Counted from the first letter of the stretch, positions 1 to 11,321 are shown. The stretch: 53,805 nt of DNA from an uncultured Pelagibacteraceae bacterium (GCA_902597575.1 CACJYF010000005.1:1-53805); one strand, 5' to 3'. Notes: generated by a model not told the origin, from the letters alone. Made by a program: numbers and translations.

Positions 1-1
1 A

Positions 2-853
2 AAAATAATTGAGGAACTTAATTACGAATTTTATAATCCAAAATTTTTTATAAAAGAATTCAAAAAACCAAAAAATAAGAAGAAAATTTTGATAACAATA
101 GATGATGGTTTCAAGTCTTTCTACAATAATGCTTGGCCATATTTAAAGGAAAATAAAATTCCATTTATTTTATTCGTATCTACAGAACCGGTCGGCAAAA
201 ACGGTTATATGACTTGGGATGAAATAATTGAGATTGACAAATCTGAATTTGGTTATATTGGCCATCATTCTCATTCACATGACTACCTAATTGATAAAAG
301 TGAAGAAGAATTTATTAATGATATAGAGCTTGCATCAAAAATTTTCAAAAATAAATTAGGATATGTTCCAGAAATATTTTCATATCCATTTGGCGAATAT
401 TCTCTTTTTATGAAACAATACGTAGCTAAAAATTTTGAAGTGGCTTTTGGGCAACATTCTGGAATTATTGATGTGAATAAAGATAAATTTGAATTACCAA
501 GGTTTCCAATAAATGAAAAATATGGTGAATTAAAAAGGTTTAAATCTATAATTAATTATTTACCACTTGAGTATAGATCTCTAGAGCCAGAGGAAAAAAA
601 AATAAATAAAAAGAACAATCCCCCAAGAATGGTAGTTGAATTTTTTAATGAACAAAAAAATATAAAGAATATTAATTGTTATTCTAATGATGGTGGCAAA
701 TGGAAAAAACCAAATTTAAAATTTGATATCAATAAACTTATCGTAAATTTTGAAGATCCATTTATACCAAGAAGAGGAAGAATTAATTGTTCACTAATGG
801 ATAATGGTAAGTGGCGATGGTTTGGAACTCAATTTATTGTAAGCGAGAACTAG
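2..853 (+). CDS. polysaccharide deacetylase family protein, 5' truncated by window edge
   Basis: Reading frame stays open upstream of the listed TTG at 89 to the window edge (KIIEELNYEFYNPKFFIKEFKKPKNKKKILITIDDGFKSF). TIDDGF and HHSHSHDYL are NodB-type deacetylase motifs. Confidence 0.8.
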   Translation, partial: KIIEELNYEFYNPKFFIKEFKKPKNKKKILITIDDGFKSFYNNAWPYLKENKIPFILFVSTEPVGKNGYMTWDEIIEIDKSEFGYIGHHSHSHDYLIDKSEEEFINDIELASKIFKNKLGYVPEIFSYPFGEYSLFMKQYVAKNFEVAFGQHSGIIDVNKDKFELPRFPINEKYGELKRFKSIINYLPLEYRSLEPEEKKINKKNNPPRMVVEFFNEQKNIKNINCYSNDGGKWKKPNLKFDINKLIVNFEDPFIPRRGRINCSLMDNGKWRWFGTQFIVSEN

Positions 854-1929
854 ATCAAGCTTTCTAATTCTATACTTGAAGGGAGCAATTTAGCATCATC
901 AAAATCTTGGAGATTGTTTTGTTTTATAATTTTTTGTAAAACTTCGACATATTGATCACCTGTTTCTGCGTATTTGTTCAAAAATTTGGAAAGTATAATG
1001 CTATCCAAAGATTCTCCTTTATCTCTTAATTTAGCTCTCTCTTGTCTAAAATCTTTGTAAGTTGAATGTGTATTAAGATTTCTTTGATATGCTCTAACAG
1101 ATGCTTGGAGAACGTTAAACTTCATTACTTTATGTCCCTCACTTTTGTCAGCATCTTTTGGTTTTAACCCCTCACCTGACCAAGTCCACTGGCCAAATAA
1201 TGCATTACCTTCTTGGGCAAATCTTGATGTTCCCCAACCTGTCTCCTTAGCAGCTTGTGCTAATGCTAATGAAACAGGAACTTCATCCATTCTAATTTTA
1301 AGAGTTGATAAATCTCTTGAGGGAACTCCGTACTGTTTATATTTTTTTTCAAGCCACTTCTTTTCTAAGACTGTATTGTTGCTCTTATTTATAATGCTGA
1401 AAAGTCTTTTCCTATCAATCTTTATGTTACTATTTTCTTTCAATATCAATGGAAGGACAATCTGAATAAAAAATTCTTTTCTTTTAGACGTACTCTCAAT
1501 CATCTTTATTTCGTTTGGTAATAATGTCAAAGCAACAGGTTTTACCAATTTGGTTTTTCTAACGTCTTTAAGAGTATAATTTGTGTCTTCAAATAATTGT
1601 TTTATAGTTGTGGCGTTTAATCTTACTGTATCAGTTTCCAGATCATTTAAACTGAAAATATCAACTAATAGATCTTGTTCATTTAAAATCTTGTCATCAA
1701 TTTCATTTCCACTGGTACCATTTTTAAGAGTATAGGCCAAAACAGCTTTTGATTTATTTTGAAAAGCCATATTCTTATTATTGGCAAAATTCACAACTAT
1801 TGGCATTGCATAAAAAAAGGTGACTAGCAGTATGGACGATATAAGAATTCTAGGCAATGAACCAATATTTCTTCTTCTGTTAAAAAAATTTATTGATTTT
1901 ACTCTTTTAGTAAAATTTCTTTTATACAT
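850..1929 (-). CDS. Bax-like glucosaminidase-domain protein
   Basis: N-terminal TM segment; 'VPVSLALAQAAKETGWGTSRFAQEGNALFGQWTW' is typical of the Bax/glucosaminidase family. Confidence 0.8.
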   Translation of the reverse strand: MYKRNFTKRVKSINFFNRRRNIGSLPRILISSILLVTFFYAMPIVVNFANNKNMAFQNKSKAVLAYTLKNGTSGNEIDDKILNEQDLLVDIFSLNDLETDTVRLNATTIKQLFEDTNYTLKDVRKTKLVKPVALTLLPNEIKMIESTSKRKEFFIQIVLPLILKENSNIKIDRKRLFSIINKSNNTVLEKKWLEKKYKQYGVPSRDLSTLKIRMDEVPVSLALAQAAKETGWGTSRFAQEGNALFGQWTWSGEGLKPKDADKSEGHKVMKFNVLQASVRAYQRNLNTHSTYKDFRQERAKLRDKGESLDSIILSKFLNKYAETGDQYVEVLQKIIKQNNLQDFDDAKLLPSSIELESLI

Positions 1930-1932
1930 AAT

Positions 1933-2472
1933 TTATATTGCCTCTACTTGTTTTACCTCAGGTATATAGTGACATAGAAGGTTTTGAACACCTTGTTTTA
2001 ATGTCATTGTAGAACTTGGGCACCCTGAGCAACTTCCTTGTAATTGAACTTTAACTATACCATCTTTAAATTCCTTAAATTTAATATCACCCCCATCTCT
2101 TGCAACAGCAGGTCTAATTTTTTGGTCTAGAATTTTAATAATTCTTAATTCTATCTCCTCTAGATTTTCAGAGTTCTCATTTAAGTCTTTTTCCACGACG
2201 TATTCTTTACCTGCCGAATAAAAATCATTTATTAATGATATTATAATATGTTTTATTTCCTCCCACTCAACTTCATCTTGCTTATTTACTGAAATAAAAT
2301 CTTTTCCTAAAAAAATACTTTCTACACCACTAACAGAAAACAAATTTTTAATTAGTTCATTATTGGTCTCATCTTTTTTTGTAACTTCGAAAGAACCACT
2401 TTTAGAAACAGTCTTACCAGGCAAAAACTTGATCGAGTTTGGATTAGGTGTAAATTCTGACTGTACAAACAT
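1933..2472 (-). CDS. NifU-like Fe-S scaffold protein (Nfu N-terminal plus NifU C-terminal domain)
   Basis: 'TPNPNSIKFLPG' N-terminus and 'ARDGGDIKF...GSCSGCPSS' CxxC motif. Confidence 0.88.
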   Translation of the reverse strand: MFVQSEFTPNPNSIKFLPGKTVSKSGSFEVTKKDETNNELIKNLFSVSGVESIFLGKDFISVNKQDEVEWEEIKHIIISLINDFYSAGKEYVVEKDLNENSENLEEIELRIIKILDQKIRPAVARDGGDIKFKEFKDGIVKVQLQGSCSGCPSSTMTLKQGVQNLLCHYIPEVKQVEAI

Positions 2473-2524
2473 AATTTATATATAGTCAATAATTTTTAAA
2501 ATGAAACTTGTTTGTATTTTATAT

Positions 2525-3526
2525 TTAAAAACCCATGATTTCTTGAATTTTTTTAACCTTTTCCGATGCAATCTTATCAGCTTTTTGACGTCCACTATCT
2601 AATATTTGGTCTAAAAAACTTTTTTCTTTTAAGAGTTTTTTAATTTCATTCGATATAGGGATTATCTTATCAACTAAAACTCGTGACAAATTTTCTTTAA
2701 ATTCTGAAAAATTTTTTCCAGAAAATTTATTAATTGTATCATCTAAATTTTCATCAATAATACTAGAATAAATACTCATCAAATTTTTAGCCTCAGGTCT
2801 TTTTTCTAAATCTGCGCTTGTAGATGGTAATGGCAAAGTATCAGTTTTTGCTTTTTTAATTTTATTAATTATTTGATCTTTATCATCAGTTAAATTTATT
2901 CTACTCAGATCTGATAATTCAGATTTACTCATTTTTTTTGTTCCATCTCTTAAACTCATAATTCTGGAAAACTTTTTTTGAATTAATGGCTCAGGTATTT
3001 TGAAAAACTCATCAACATTGAAATCATTATTAAATTTTTGTGCGATATCTCGACAAAGTTCTAAATGTTGCTTTTGGTCGTCTCCAACAGGCACGTGAGT
3101 AGTGTCATATAGTAGGATATCCGCTGCCATTAAAACAGGATATGAGTAGAGACCAATACTTGCTTTTTCTTTATCTTTGCCAGCTTTCTCCTTAAATTGT
3201 GTCATTCTGTTAAGCCATCCCATCCTAGCCACACAGCTTAGTATCCAAGCAGTCTCTGAATGAGCGCTCACGCTTGATTGATTAAATATAATACTTTTTT
3301 TGGGATCTATACCACATGCAATAAAAGTTGCTACAGTTTCATAAATATTATCTTTCAATTTTTTTGGGTCTTGAGCAACTGTAATAGCATGAAGATCAAC
3401 AACACAAAATATACACTCATTTTGGTCTTCGTTATTTAGCTTAACAAAATTTTTAATTGCACCCAAATAGTTTCCAAGATGAAGATTCCCGGTAGGCTGG
3501 ACACCTGAAAAAATTTTTTTTCGCAT
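2525..3526 (-). CDS. trpS: tryptophanyl-tRNA synthetase
   Basis: '[22 protein letters not shown]', 'KMSKSE' class I signature. Confidence 0.95.
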   Translation of the reverse strand: MRKKIFSGVQPTGNLHLGNYLGAIKNFVKLNNEDQNECIFCVVDLHAITVAQDPKKLKDNIYETVATFIACGIDPKKSIIFNQSSVSAHSETAWILSCVARMGWLNRMTQFKEKAGKDKEKASIGLYSYPVLMAADILLYDTTHVPVGDDQKQHLELCRDIAQKFNNDFNVDEFFKIPEPLIQKKFSRIMSLRDGTKKMSKSELSDLSRINLTDDKDQIINKIKKAKTDTLPLPSTSADLEKRPEAKNLMSIYSSIIDENLDDTINKFSGKNFSEFKENLSRVLVDKIIPISNEIKKLLKEKSFLDQILDSGRQKADKIASEKVKKIQEIMGF

Positions 3527-3528
3527 AT

Positions 3529-5058
3529 TTAATACTTTAGTTTAATATCACTATATTTAAAAGCTTTGATAAATAATGAAAAACACAAATAAAATACAAG
3601 ACTCAAAAAAGATGACAATATTAAATAAATAGATTTTAAATTATATTGATAAATCAATTTGTTTTCAAAAAACAAAATTAAATAATTAAAAAATATTCCC
3701 ATAAGTATAGAAGCCAGAAGGATCTTTAAAAATTTAATAAAAAATAAATCATTGAAATTAAACAAATTATTATTTTTTAAATAAACAAATAATACAATTG
3801 CATTAAACCAAGATGCAATTGTCGTAGCTATAGGAATTATTATGAAACCAATATCTCTAAAAAAATAAATACTTATCAATATATTTAAAATTACAGAAAT
3901 TAGTGAAATATAAAAAGGTGTTTTAGTATCTTGGTTTGCGAAAAAGAATGTCGAGAATACTTTAATCAATGCAAATGCTGGTAAGCCTAGACCAAAGTAA
4001 TAAAGAGCATTTGCCGAGTTAGATACTGAAAGTTCATCAAAAGAACCATAACCAAACAATGCCGAAATAATTTGTTCTGATCCTACAATTAAAGCGACTG
4101 AGGCAGGCAAACTTAAAAACATACTAAGCTCAAGTGCTTTATTTTGAAGTAAAAGTATTTTGTTTTTTTTTTTTAAAAAAACATGTTTAGAAAGTTGTGG
4201 CAAAACAACAACTCCTATTGCAATTCCTGCTATTGCTAGGTTTATTTGATAAATTCTATCGGCATAGTATAGATAAGAAACTGCGCCGGCTTGAAAGGAT
4301 GCAATTATAGTGCCAACAAGAATATTAATCTGTGTAACACCAGAAGAAAAAATGCTAGGTAAAAGTTTTCTAAAAAAAAATTTAACTTTATTATTAATTT
4401 TAAAACTTAAGTTTAGTTTTATAGAATAAAATTTTTTTGTAAATTGATATAAAAAAACAAGCTGTAATATTCCTGCTATTGAGACTCCATAAGATAGATA
4501 ATAAACCAATTCGTCGTTGAGAAATTTCCCAAAAAATAAAATAGATATTAAAACAATATTAAGAATTATCGGAGCTGCAGAGGCAGCAGCAAATTTATTG
4601 TGTGAATTTAAAATTGCTGCAAAAAAAGAGGACAAGCTCACAAACATTAAAAATGGAAGGGTTATCCTAGTTAAATTTACAGCCAGCTGAATTTTTTCTG
4701 AATTATCAACAAAACCTGGTGCTATTAATCTCACAAAAATTGGCATGAAAATTTCAATAATTAAAACTAAAAACAAAAGACCTAGGAATAATAAATTAAA
4801 AATTTGGTTCGCAAATTTTTGTGACCCAGATTTTTTTTTTACTAATTCTGAGGTGTAACTTGGTATAAAAGCTGCATTAAAGGTTCCTTCTGCAAATAAT
4901 CTTCTAAAAGTATTAGGTATTCTGAATGCCACAAAAAAAACATCTGCTAAAAAACTTGTTCCAAGAAAAATTGCTATCAAAACATCTCTTAAATAACCAA
5001 GTAATCTACTGATAATAGTATAAAAACCAAAAGTCCCTGTTGACTTAACTAAATTCAT
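3529..5058 (-). CDS. murJ: lipid II flippase MurJ (MviN)
   Basis: Multi-TM protein; '[46 protein letters not shown]'. Confidence 0.92.
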   Translation of the reverse strand: MNLVKSTGTFGFYTIISRLLGYLRDVLIAIFLGTSFLADVFFVAFRIPNTFRRLFAEGTFNAAFIPSYTSELVKKKSGSQKFANQIFNLLFLGLLFLVLIIEIFMPIFVRLIAPGFVDNSEKIQLAVNLTRITLPFLMFVSLSSFFAAILNSHNKFAAASAAPIILNIVLISILFFGKFLNDELVYYLSYGVSIAGILQLVFLYQFTKKFYSIKLNLSFKINNKVKFFFRKLLPSIFSSGVTQINILVGTIIASFQAGAVSYLYYADRIYQINLAIAGIAIGVVVLPQLSKHVFLKKKNKILLLQNKALELSMFLSLPASVALIVGSEQIISALFGYGSFDELSVSNSANALYYFGLGLPAFALIKVFSTFFFANQDTKTPFYISLISVILNILISIYFFRDIGFIIIPIATTIASWFNAIVLFVYLKNNNLFNFNDLFFIKFLKILLASILMGIFFNYLILFFENKLIYQYNLKSIYLILSSFLSLVFYLCFSLFIKAFKYSDIKLKY

Positions 5059-5108
5059 AAATCATATTAGTCTTAATTTTACTCCATTTGTACACCTAAT
5101 TAACATAA

Positions 5109-7391
5109 ATGAAAAAAACAAAAATTGATCATTACACTGATAAAGAAGCTTTAGATTTTCATAAAGAAAAAAAGCCAGGCAAGATTGAGATATCTTCCTC
5201 AAAAAATATGACCACAAAAAGAGATTTGGCTTTAGCATATTCTCCTGGGGTAGCAGCTCCCGTAAAGGCGATAAGTGAAAATCCAGAAGCAGCATTTGAT
5301 TATACTAGTAAAGGAAACCTCGTTGCAGTTATTAGTAACGGCTCCGCAATTTTAGGCATGGGAAATTTAGGTGCATTAGCATCGAAACCGGTTATGGAAG
5401 GAAAGGCTGTTTTATTTAAAAGATTCGCCGATATAGACTCTATTGATTTAGAGATAGATTCAGATGACACAGAAGAAATCATAAATAGCATAAAAAATTT
5501 TGCCCCTAGCTTTGGTGGTATCAATCTTGAAGATATTGCTGCACCTGATTGTTTTATTATAGAGGATAAGCTCAAAGAAATTCTAGATATACCTGTATTT
5601 CACGATGATCAACACGGTACAGCAATTATCACAACCGCAGCATTAATTAATGCATTAGATATTAGTAAAAAAAAAATTGATAAAGTAAAAATAGTTGTAA
5701 ATGGTGCTGGTGCGTCAGCAATGGCTTGTGCAAATTTATTTAAAAAATCTGGCGTACCAAATGAAAACATCACGATGGTGGATAGAAAAGGGGTTATTTA
5801 TAAAGGTAGAGAAAATTTAAACCAATGGAAATCTAGTCATGCAATTGAAACAGAACACAGAACTTTAAGTGATGCGGTCAATAATGCTGATGTTTTTTTA
5901 GGATTATCTGCAAAAGGAACATTAACAAAAGAGATGGTTAAAAAGATGGCAAAAAATCCAATAATATTTGCCTGTGCAAATCCTGACCCTGAAATTACAC
6001 CTGAAGAAGTTGAGGAGGTAAGGAATGATGCAATAATAGCTACGGGAAGATCAGATTACGCCAATCAGGTGAATAATCTGATAGGTTTTCCCTATATATT
6101 TAGAGGAGCATTAGATGTAAGGGCAAAAACAATAAATGAAGAAATGAAAGTTGCCGCTGCACTTGCAATCGCAAATTTAGCAAAGGAAGATGTACCTGAT
6201 GAAGTTGTTGCAGCAATGGGAGGTGAAAGACCTCATTATAGTAAAGATTATATAATACCATCAACTTTTGACCCAAGATTAATTAGCGTTATTCCGGCAG
6301 CTGTGGCTAAGGCTGCAATGGAAACTGGAGTGGCTAGAATTAAAATAAAAGATTTTGATGTTTACAAAGATCAACTTAAGCAAAGGCTAGATCCAACTGT
6401 TACAATTCTTCAAGGTGTTAATAATTATATTAAGAAAAAACAAAAAAAAGTTGTTTTTGCAGATGGTGAGGATGAAAATATGTTAAAGGCTGCCATTGCA
6501 TTTAAAAATTCTAAATTAGGAATTCCAATTTTAGTAGGTAAAGAGGAGCTGATTAAGAGCCAGATTAAAAAAATTGGGTATAATGAAGATTTTGATATTG
6601 AAATTGTGAACTCTAAAGACAAGGAGAAAAGAGAGAAATATGTAAAATATCTTTTTAAAAGACTCCAGAGAGAAAAAGGAATGCTGGAAAGGGACTGTGA
6701 TAGACTTATAAGAAATGACAGGGTGATTTGGGCATCTTGTATGGTTGCTTGCAATGATGCAGATGCTATGGTCACTGGTAATACTAGAAGATATTCCTCG
6801 TCACTTGAAAAAGTAATCCAGGTTGTAGATCCAAGACCTGGAGAAATTATGTTTGGTTTAAATTTGGTTGTTAATAGGGGTAAAACAATTTTTATTTGCG
6901 ATACATCAGTTATTGAATACCCTGATGCTAGACAATTAGCTGAAATGGCAAAATCTGCGGCAAGAGTTGTAAGACTGTTTGGATTTGACCCTAAAGTTGC
7001 TTTTTTATCCCACTCCACTTTTGGTGAACCAGCCACAGATAGAACAAAGAGATTAAGCGATGCAGTCGAAATTCTTAAAAAAGATAAAGTTGATTTTAAA
7101 TTTGATGGAGAGATGCAACCAGATGTCGCTTTAGATGAAATTTATAAAGAATTATATCCATTTTCTGAAATTGTTGGAAACTCAAATGTGTTGGTAATGC
7201 CTAGTCAACACAGTGCAGCAATATCGTATAAAATGATTAAATCCATGAGTAGAGCAAAAGTAATTGGACCGTTATTGATTGGTTTAGGTTTACCAATTGA
7301 AATAGCACCATTGAGGTCATCTACTTCTGAAATTTTAAATCTAGCATCGATAGCTGCTTATTCTGCGGACGTTATTAAATATGATAAATAA
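5109..7391 (+). CDS. maeB: NADP-dependent malic enzyme with C-terminal phosphotransacetylase-like domain
   Basis: 'LALAYSPGVAAPVKAI', 'PVFHDDQHGTAIITTAALINAL', C-terminal PTA-like domain. Confidence 0.93.
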   Translation: MKKTKIDHYTDKEALDFHKEKKPGKIEISSSKNMTTKRDLALAYSPGVAAPVKAISENPEAAFDYTSKGNLVAVISNGSAILGMGNLGALASKPVMEGKAVLFKRFADIDSIDLEIDSDDTEEIINSIKNFAPSFGGINLEDIAAPDCFIIEDKLKEILDIPVFHDDQHGTAIITTAALINALDISKKKIDKVKIVVNGAGASAMACANLFKKSGVPNENITMVDRKGVIYKGRENLNQWKSSHAIETEHRTLSDAVNNADVFLGLSAKGTLTKEMVKKMAKNPIIFACANPDPEITPEEVEEVRNDAIIATGRSDYANQVNNLIGFPYIFRGALDVRAKTINEEMKVAAALAIANLAKEDVPDEVVAAMGGERPHYSKDYIIPSTFDPRLISVIPAAVAKAAMETGVARIKIKDFDVYKDQLKQRLDPTVTILQGVNNYIKKKQKKVVFADGEDENMLKAAIAFKNSKLGIPILVGKEELIKSQIKKIGYNEDFDIEIVNSKDKEKREKYVKYLFKRLQREKGMLERDCDRLIRNDRVIWASCMVACNDADAMVTGNTRRYSSSLEKVIQVVDPRPGEIMFGLNLVVNRGKTIFICDTSVIEYPDARQLAEMAKSAARVVRLFGFDPKVAFLSHSTFGEPATDRTKRLSDAVEILKKDKVDFKFDGEMQPDVALDEIYKELYPFSEIVGNSNVLVMPSQHSAAISYKMIKSMSRAKVIGPLLIGLGLPIEIAPLRSSTSEILNLASIAAYSADVIKYDK

Positions 7392-7392
7392 T

Positions 7393-7998
7393 TTAATTTT
7401 TTTGAATTCTTAAATTATCGACTAGTAATATACTTGCAATTACGTTTTCAACATCCAAAATTTCATTTGCTTCTTCAATAACTGCATCCTTTTCATCAGT
7501 TGTTGTTGCAATGCCATAAATATAAATTTTTTTCTTATATGTATCTATTTGATAGTTTGTTGCTTTTATCGTGTTGTTAAATATCAACGCTGTTCTTAAT
7601 TGTGAGGTAATTAGTAAATCTTTTGCAGATTGTTTAAAATTAAAATCTTCCTTAATTTTTAAGTCATTTTTTACGGACCTTACTCCCTGAGTTTCCCATG
7701 CAAGCTTCGTTAATTTAAGTTTTTCCTCTGGATCTTCAACTTTACCAGTTATAAATATTCTACCATCTATAACTTTTGTTTTTACAGATAAAAAATAATT
7801 TTTATCCATCAATAAAATTCTTGCACTCAAATTTTTCTGCATTATTGAGTCATCTATTTGCGTTCCAAGAGATCTTGGATCGATTGCCACACTAACCCCA
7901 GTCCCAAATATTCCAGTCGATGATACTCCAACACACCCACTAAAAATAAATCCAATCAAAAAAATTAATATAAATTTAATTTTCATTCTTAATATCAA
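7393..7998 (-). CDS. BON-domain lipoprotein
   Basis: Lipobox-like 'FSGC'; two BON-like repeats ('VKTKVIDGRIFITGKVED...'); adjacent to rsmI. Confidence 0.75.
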   Translation of the reverse strand: MILRMKIKFILIFLIGFIFSGCVGVSSTGIFGTGVSVAIDPRSLGTQIDDSIMQKNLSARILLMDKNYFLSVKTKVIDGRIFITGKVEDPEEKLKLTKLAWETQGVRSVKNDLKIKEDFNFKQSAKDLLITSQLRTALIFNNTIKATNYQIDTYKKKIYIYGIATTTDEKDAVIEEANEILDVENVIASILLVDNLRIQKN

Positions 7999-8836
7999 GA
8001 CAGTATTTATAAATTATTTTTTTTGAAACTGGATTATTTTGATAAATAAGGTTTGTAATTTCTTTTATACTTAGTTTATTAATCATTTTTTTAATAGTAC
8101 TTTTATCTGATTCACTTAATTCAAGCGAACTTTTTTTATCTAATTTCTCTGAAATTACGATTGTTAATTCACCTTTTAAGTTTTTTTCAAAGAGTTTTAA
8201 TTTATCAATGTCTGATCTAATAAATTCCTCGTATAATTTTGACATTTCTCTACAAATTAAAATTTTTCTACCTGAAAATTTCTTTTTTATATAAGGTATC
8301 ATTTTGTTAATTTTTTTAGCTGAAATGAAAAAAATTATCGAACTATCTATTTTTTTCGTAGACTCTAAGATTTTCAATATTTCATTATTTTTATCAGATA
8401 AAAAACCATAGAAAAAAAATTTATCTGAAAACCCACTTGCAGATAATGCTGTCGTAACTGCTGATGGACCCGGTAATGGGACAATTTCAATCATGTTTTT
8501 TACACACTCATTTACTAATATGCTTCCAGGATCTGAGATGCTCGGTGTTCCAGCATCTGAGATCATCGAAACTATTGAGCCTTTTTTTAATATATCAATA
8601 ATTTTTGATAAGTTTTTTTTTTCATTAAACTTATGATTTGAAATTAATTCTGCACCAATTTCATATTTATTTAATAAATTTTTTGAAACTCGAGTATCCT
8701 CGCATAAAATAAAATCAGATTTTTTCAAGGTTTCTAAGGCCCTAAAAGTTATATCATTTAAATTACCGATTGGGGTTGGTACTAAATATAAGCCTTTTTT
8801 CAATTCTTTATTTGTTGTTTTAGAATTTACGATCAT
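7976..8836 (-). CDS. rsmI: 16S rRNA (cytidine(1402)-2'-O)-methyltransferase
   Basis: 'GLYLVPTPIGNLNDITFRALETLKKSDFILCEDTRVSKNLL' and 'SDAGTPSISDPG'. Confidence 0.93.
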   Translation of the reverse strand: MIVNSKTTNKELKKGLYLVPTPIGNLNDITFRALETLKKSDFILCEDTRVSKNLLNKYEIGAELISNHKFNEKKNLSKIIDILKKGSIVSMISDAGTPSISDPGSILVNECVKNMIEIVPLPGPSAVTTALSASGFSDKFFFYGFLSDKNNEILKILESTKKIDSSIIFFISAKKINKMIPYIKKKFSGRKILICREMSKLYEEFIRSDIDKLKLFEKNLKGELTIVISEKLDKKSSLELSESDKSTIKKMINKLSIKEITNLIYQNNPVSKKIIYKYCLDIKNEN

Positions 8837-8866
8837 ATTTATGTATAATTAATATAATATCATCAA

Positions 8867-10027
8867 ATGTTTAAAATTTTTAAAATAATTTTTATTAATG
8901 TAATTATCATCTTATTTATTTCAAAATTTGGCCACACCAATGAAGAAAAAATCAAGATAGGTTTATTAGTTCCAATGTCAGGTGAGAAAAGTAAAATTGG
9001 ACAATCGATTATTAAATCCACTAGAATGGCTCTAAAAGATATTGGCACTGATAAAATAGAAATATATCCAAAAGACACAAAGTTAGACCCAAATAAAACA
9101 CTTCAGTCAGCTGTTGAGTTAAAAAAATTAGGTGTAAAAATTATATTAGGTCCAGTTTTTTTTGAAAATATAAAATATTTAAATGAATTAAATGATATTA
9201 TATTTTTATCTCTAACGAATAAAACAGATAATTTGCCGGGTAATGTTATTAGTAGCGGTATAAACTCTGTCTCACAGCTAAATGCAATAAAAAAATTTAC
9301 AGAAATTAACAAATTAGAGAGAACAATCTTACTAACTCCTGATGTTAACTACAAAACAGAAATAGAGAGAGCAGTTAAAAAATCTAATTTGAAAATTTCA
9401 AAACATTATATTTATAATATTGAGCCTACAAAATTAACACAACAAATCGAGGAAATAACTAATTATAAAATTAGAAAGCAAAATTTAGCTGATGAAATTA
9501 GAAGAGTTGAATTATCAGATTTAGAAGAGGAGATAAAAAAAAGAAGAATAGATAAATTAAACAAAAGATATACAATTGGAAATGTTAATTTCGATTCCCT
9601 AATCATTTCAGATTTTGATGAAAGTTTAAAAAGTGTTATCACATCATTTTTATATACCGACGTATCTCCTGAAGATAAATATTTTATAACTCTAAATCAG
9701 TGGTTTGATAAAAGCTTGCTTTCCGAAAAAAATATTCAACCATTATATTACCCGTCAATTAATAAAAAAAATCTAGAGAAATTTTCAAATAAGTTTTTAA
9801 AATTTTATAATGAAAAACCTAATCATTTATCACTACTTAGTTACGATCTTATTGGTTTGATTTATTATCTATCTTTAAAAAATGACTTATCTGACACTAA
9901 GTTGTTGTTTAAAAAACAAAATTCTTTTAAAGGAAAAATTGGTGTATTCGATATTAAAGATAATAAAATAAATCATAGATTAAATTTTTATCAAATTCAA
10001 AATGGATCCCTCAAAGAAATCTTTTAA
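8867..10027 (+). CDS. penicillin-binding protein activator / LpoA-like periplasmic binding protein
   Basis: Signal segment then 'KIGLLVPMSGEKSKIGQSIIKSTRMAL' (Peripla_BP_6-like); divergent from rsmI. Confidence 0.72.
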   Translation: MFKIFKIIFINVIIILFISKFGHTNEEKIKIGLLVPMSGEKSKIGQSIIKSTRMALKDIGTDKIEIYPKDTKLDPNKTLQSAVELKKLGVKIILGPVFFENIKYLNELNDIIFLSLTNKTDNLPGNVISSGINSVSQLNAIKKFTEINKLERTILLTPDVNYKTEIERAVKKSNLKISKHYIYNIEPTKLTQQIEEITNYKIRKQNLADEIRRVELSDLEEEIKKRRIDKLNKRYTIGNVNFDSLIISDFDESLKSVITSFLYTDVSPEDKYFITLNQWFDKSLLSEKNIQPLYYPSINKKNLEKFSNKFLKFYNEKPNHLSLLSYDLIGLIYYLSLKNDLSDTKLLFKKQNSFKGKIGVFDIKDNKINHRLNFYQIQNGSLKEIF

Positions 10028-10610
10028 TCTTTTTAAAAGCATTGAAACGATGATCCATTCTATATTTCTTTAAAAAAGACATTTGACCAAAGGTTTTGTT
10101 TTCATTTTTAGGGATAAATATTGGATCATATCCAAAACCGTTTTCTCCCCTAGCTTTATCTGATATACGTCCTTCAACTTTACCAGTGACACTTATTAAA
10201 TTTTTGTTTAGATAACTTATTGATAGGGCACAAATAAATCTTGCTCTAATATTTTTTTTTCTCCAATTTTTATCTTTGTAATCTAATTTTCTAAAAACTT
10301 TATTAATTGCAATATTGAAATCTTTACCTTTTCCGGCCCACCTAGCAGAATAAATTCCTGGTTTTTTATCTAAAATATCAATTTCAAGTCCAGAGTCGTC
10401 TGCTAGACAAATAAGGTTGGTTTTTTTTGAGAAATATTTTGATTTTATAATCGAATTTTGCTCAAAAGTTTTACCATTTTCTTTTGGACTTTTAAGCTTA
10501 AAATCTGAAGTAGAAAAAATTTGTATATTTTTAGGTATTAAATTCCTAATTTCCCTTAATTTTCCTTTATTATTAGTGCCAATTAATAATTTTTTTATTT
10601 TTTTTTTCAT
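10011..10610 (-). CDS. rdgB: non-canonical purine NTP pyrophosphatase (RdgB/HAM1)
   Basis: 'GTNNKGKLREI', 'ADDSGLEIDILDKKPGIYSARWAG', 'GENGFGYDPIF'. Confidence 0.93.
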   Translation of the reverse strand: MKKKIKKLLIGTNNKGKLREIRNLIPKNIQIFSTSDFKLKSPKENGKTFEQNSIIKSKYFSKKTNLICLADDSGLEIDILDKKPGIYSARWAGKGKDFNIAINKVFRKLDYKDKNWRKKNIRARFICALSISYLNKNLISVTGKVEGRISDKARGENGFGYDPIFIPKNENKTFGQMSFLKKYRMDHRFNAFKKIKRFL

Positions 10611-10648
10611 ATCTGGAAATTTTAAATTTTCTTACCATATAACCTAAT

Positions 10649-11281
10649 ATGGAAAAAGAAGAAAACAAAACTACCTTAGATAACGAGAATATAAAAAAAA
10701 ATTTAGGTGATGATAAAAACGATAAGTCTCAAAATAGTAATCTAAATGAAGACGATGAAAAAAAAGAGAAATCACCAGAAGAAAAGATTGCTGAACTCGA
10801 AGATAAATTAGCAAGAACTTTTGCAGAAATGGAAAATCAAAGGAGAAGGTTCGAAAAAGAAAAAATAGATGCATTTGAATATGGAGGTTATACTTTTGCG
10901 AAAGAAGCATTAAACTTGGTTGATAATTTGGAAAGATCAAAAAATATTTTGGAAAACGATGAAAAACTTAAAAATACAGAAGCTTTAAAAAAAACTTTGG
11001 ATCATTTTGATATAATATACAAAGATGTCATTTCTATTTTTAATAAAAACAACATTACACCCATAGAAAGTATAAATAAAAAACTTGATCCAAATCTCCA
11101 TCAAGCAATGATGGAAATAGAAGATGATAATAAAGAGCCAGGAACAATTATTCAGGAAATACAAAAAGGATTTATGTTAAAAGATCGTCTATTAAGACCT
11201 TCTTTAGTTGGTGTTGCCAAGAAAACGACCCCAAAAGACGAAAAAACAGAAGAAAATAAACAAAATTTAAAGGATAAATAA
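10649..11281 (+). CDS. grpE: nucleotide exchange factor GrpE
   Basis: 'AEMENQRRRFEKEK', 'NLVDNLERS', 'MLKDRLLRPSLVGVAK'; upstream of dnaK. Confidence 0.92.
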   Translation: MEKEENKTTLDNENIKKNLGDDKNDKSQNSNLNEDDEKKEKSPEEKIAELEDKLARTFAEMENQRRRFEKEKIDAFEYGGYTFAKEALNLVDNLERSKNILENDEKLKNTEALKKTLDHFDIIYKDVISIFNKNNITPIESINKKLDPNLHQAMMEIEDDNKEPGTIIQEIQKGFMLKDRLLRPSLVGVAKKTTPKDEKTEENKQNLKDK

Positions 11282-11293
11282 TGTTCGTCACAA

Positions 11294-11321
11294 CTTGTAG
11301 ATTTAAAATTAACCCTTATAT
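11294..11321 (+). promoter_or_regulatory. candidate sigma-32 (RpoH) promoter of dnaK
   Basis: CTTG (11294-11297), N17, CTTATAT (11315-11321); fits the alphaproteobacterial RpoH pattern CTTG-N17/18-CYTATNT; lies in the grpE-dnaK gap. Confidence 0.55.

Noticed and set aside
6425-7036. 203-aa minus-strand ORF
   Set aside because: Antisense to the phosphotransacetylase domain of maeB; low-complexity hydrophobic/Ser composition.
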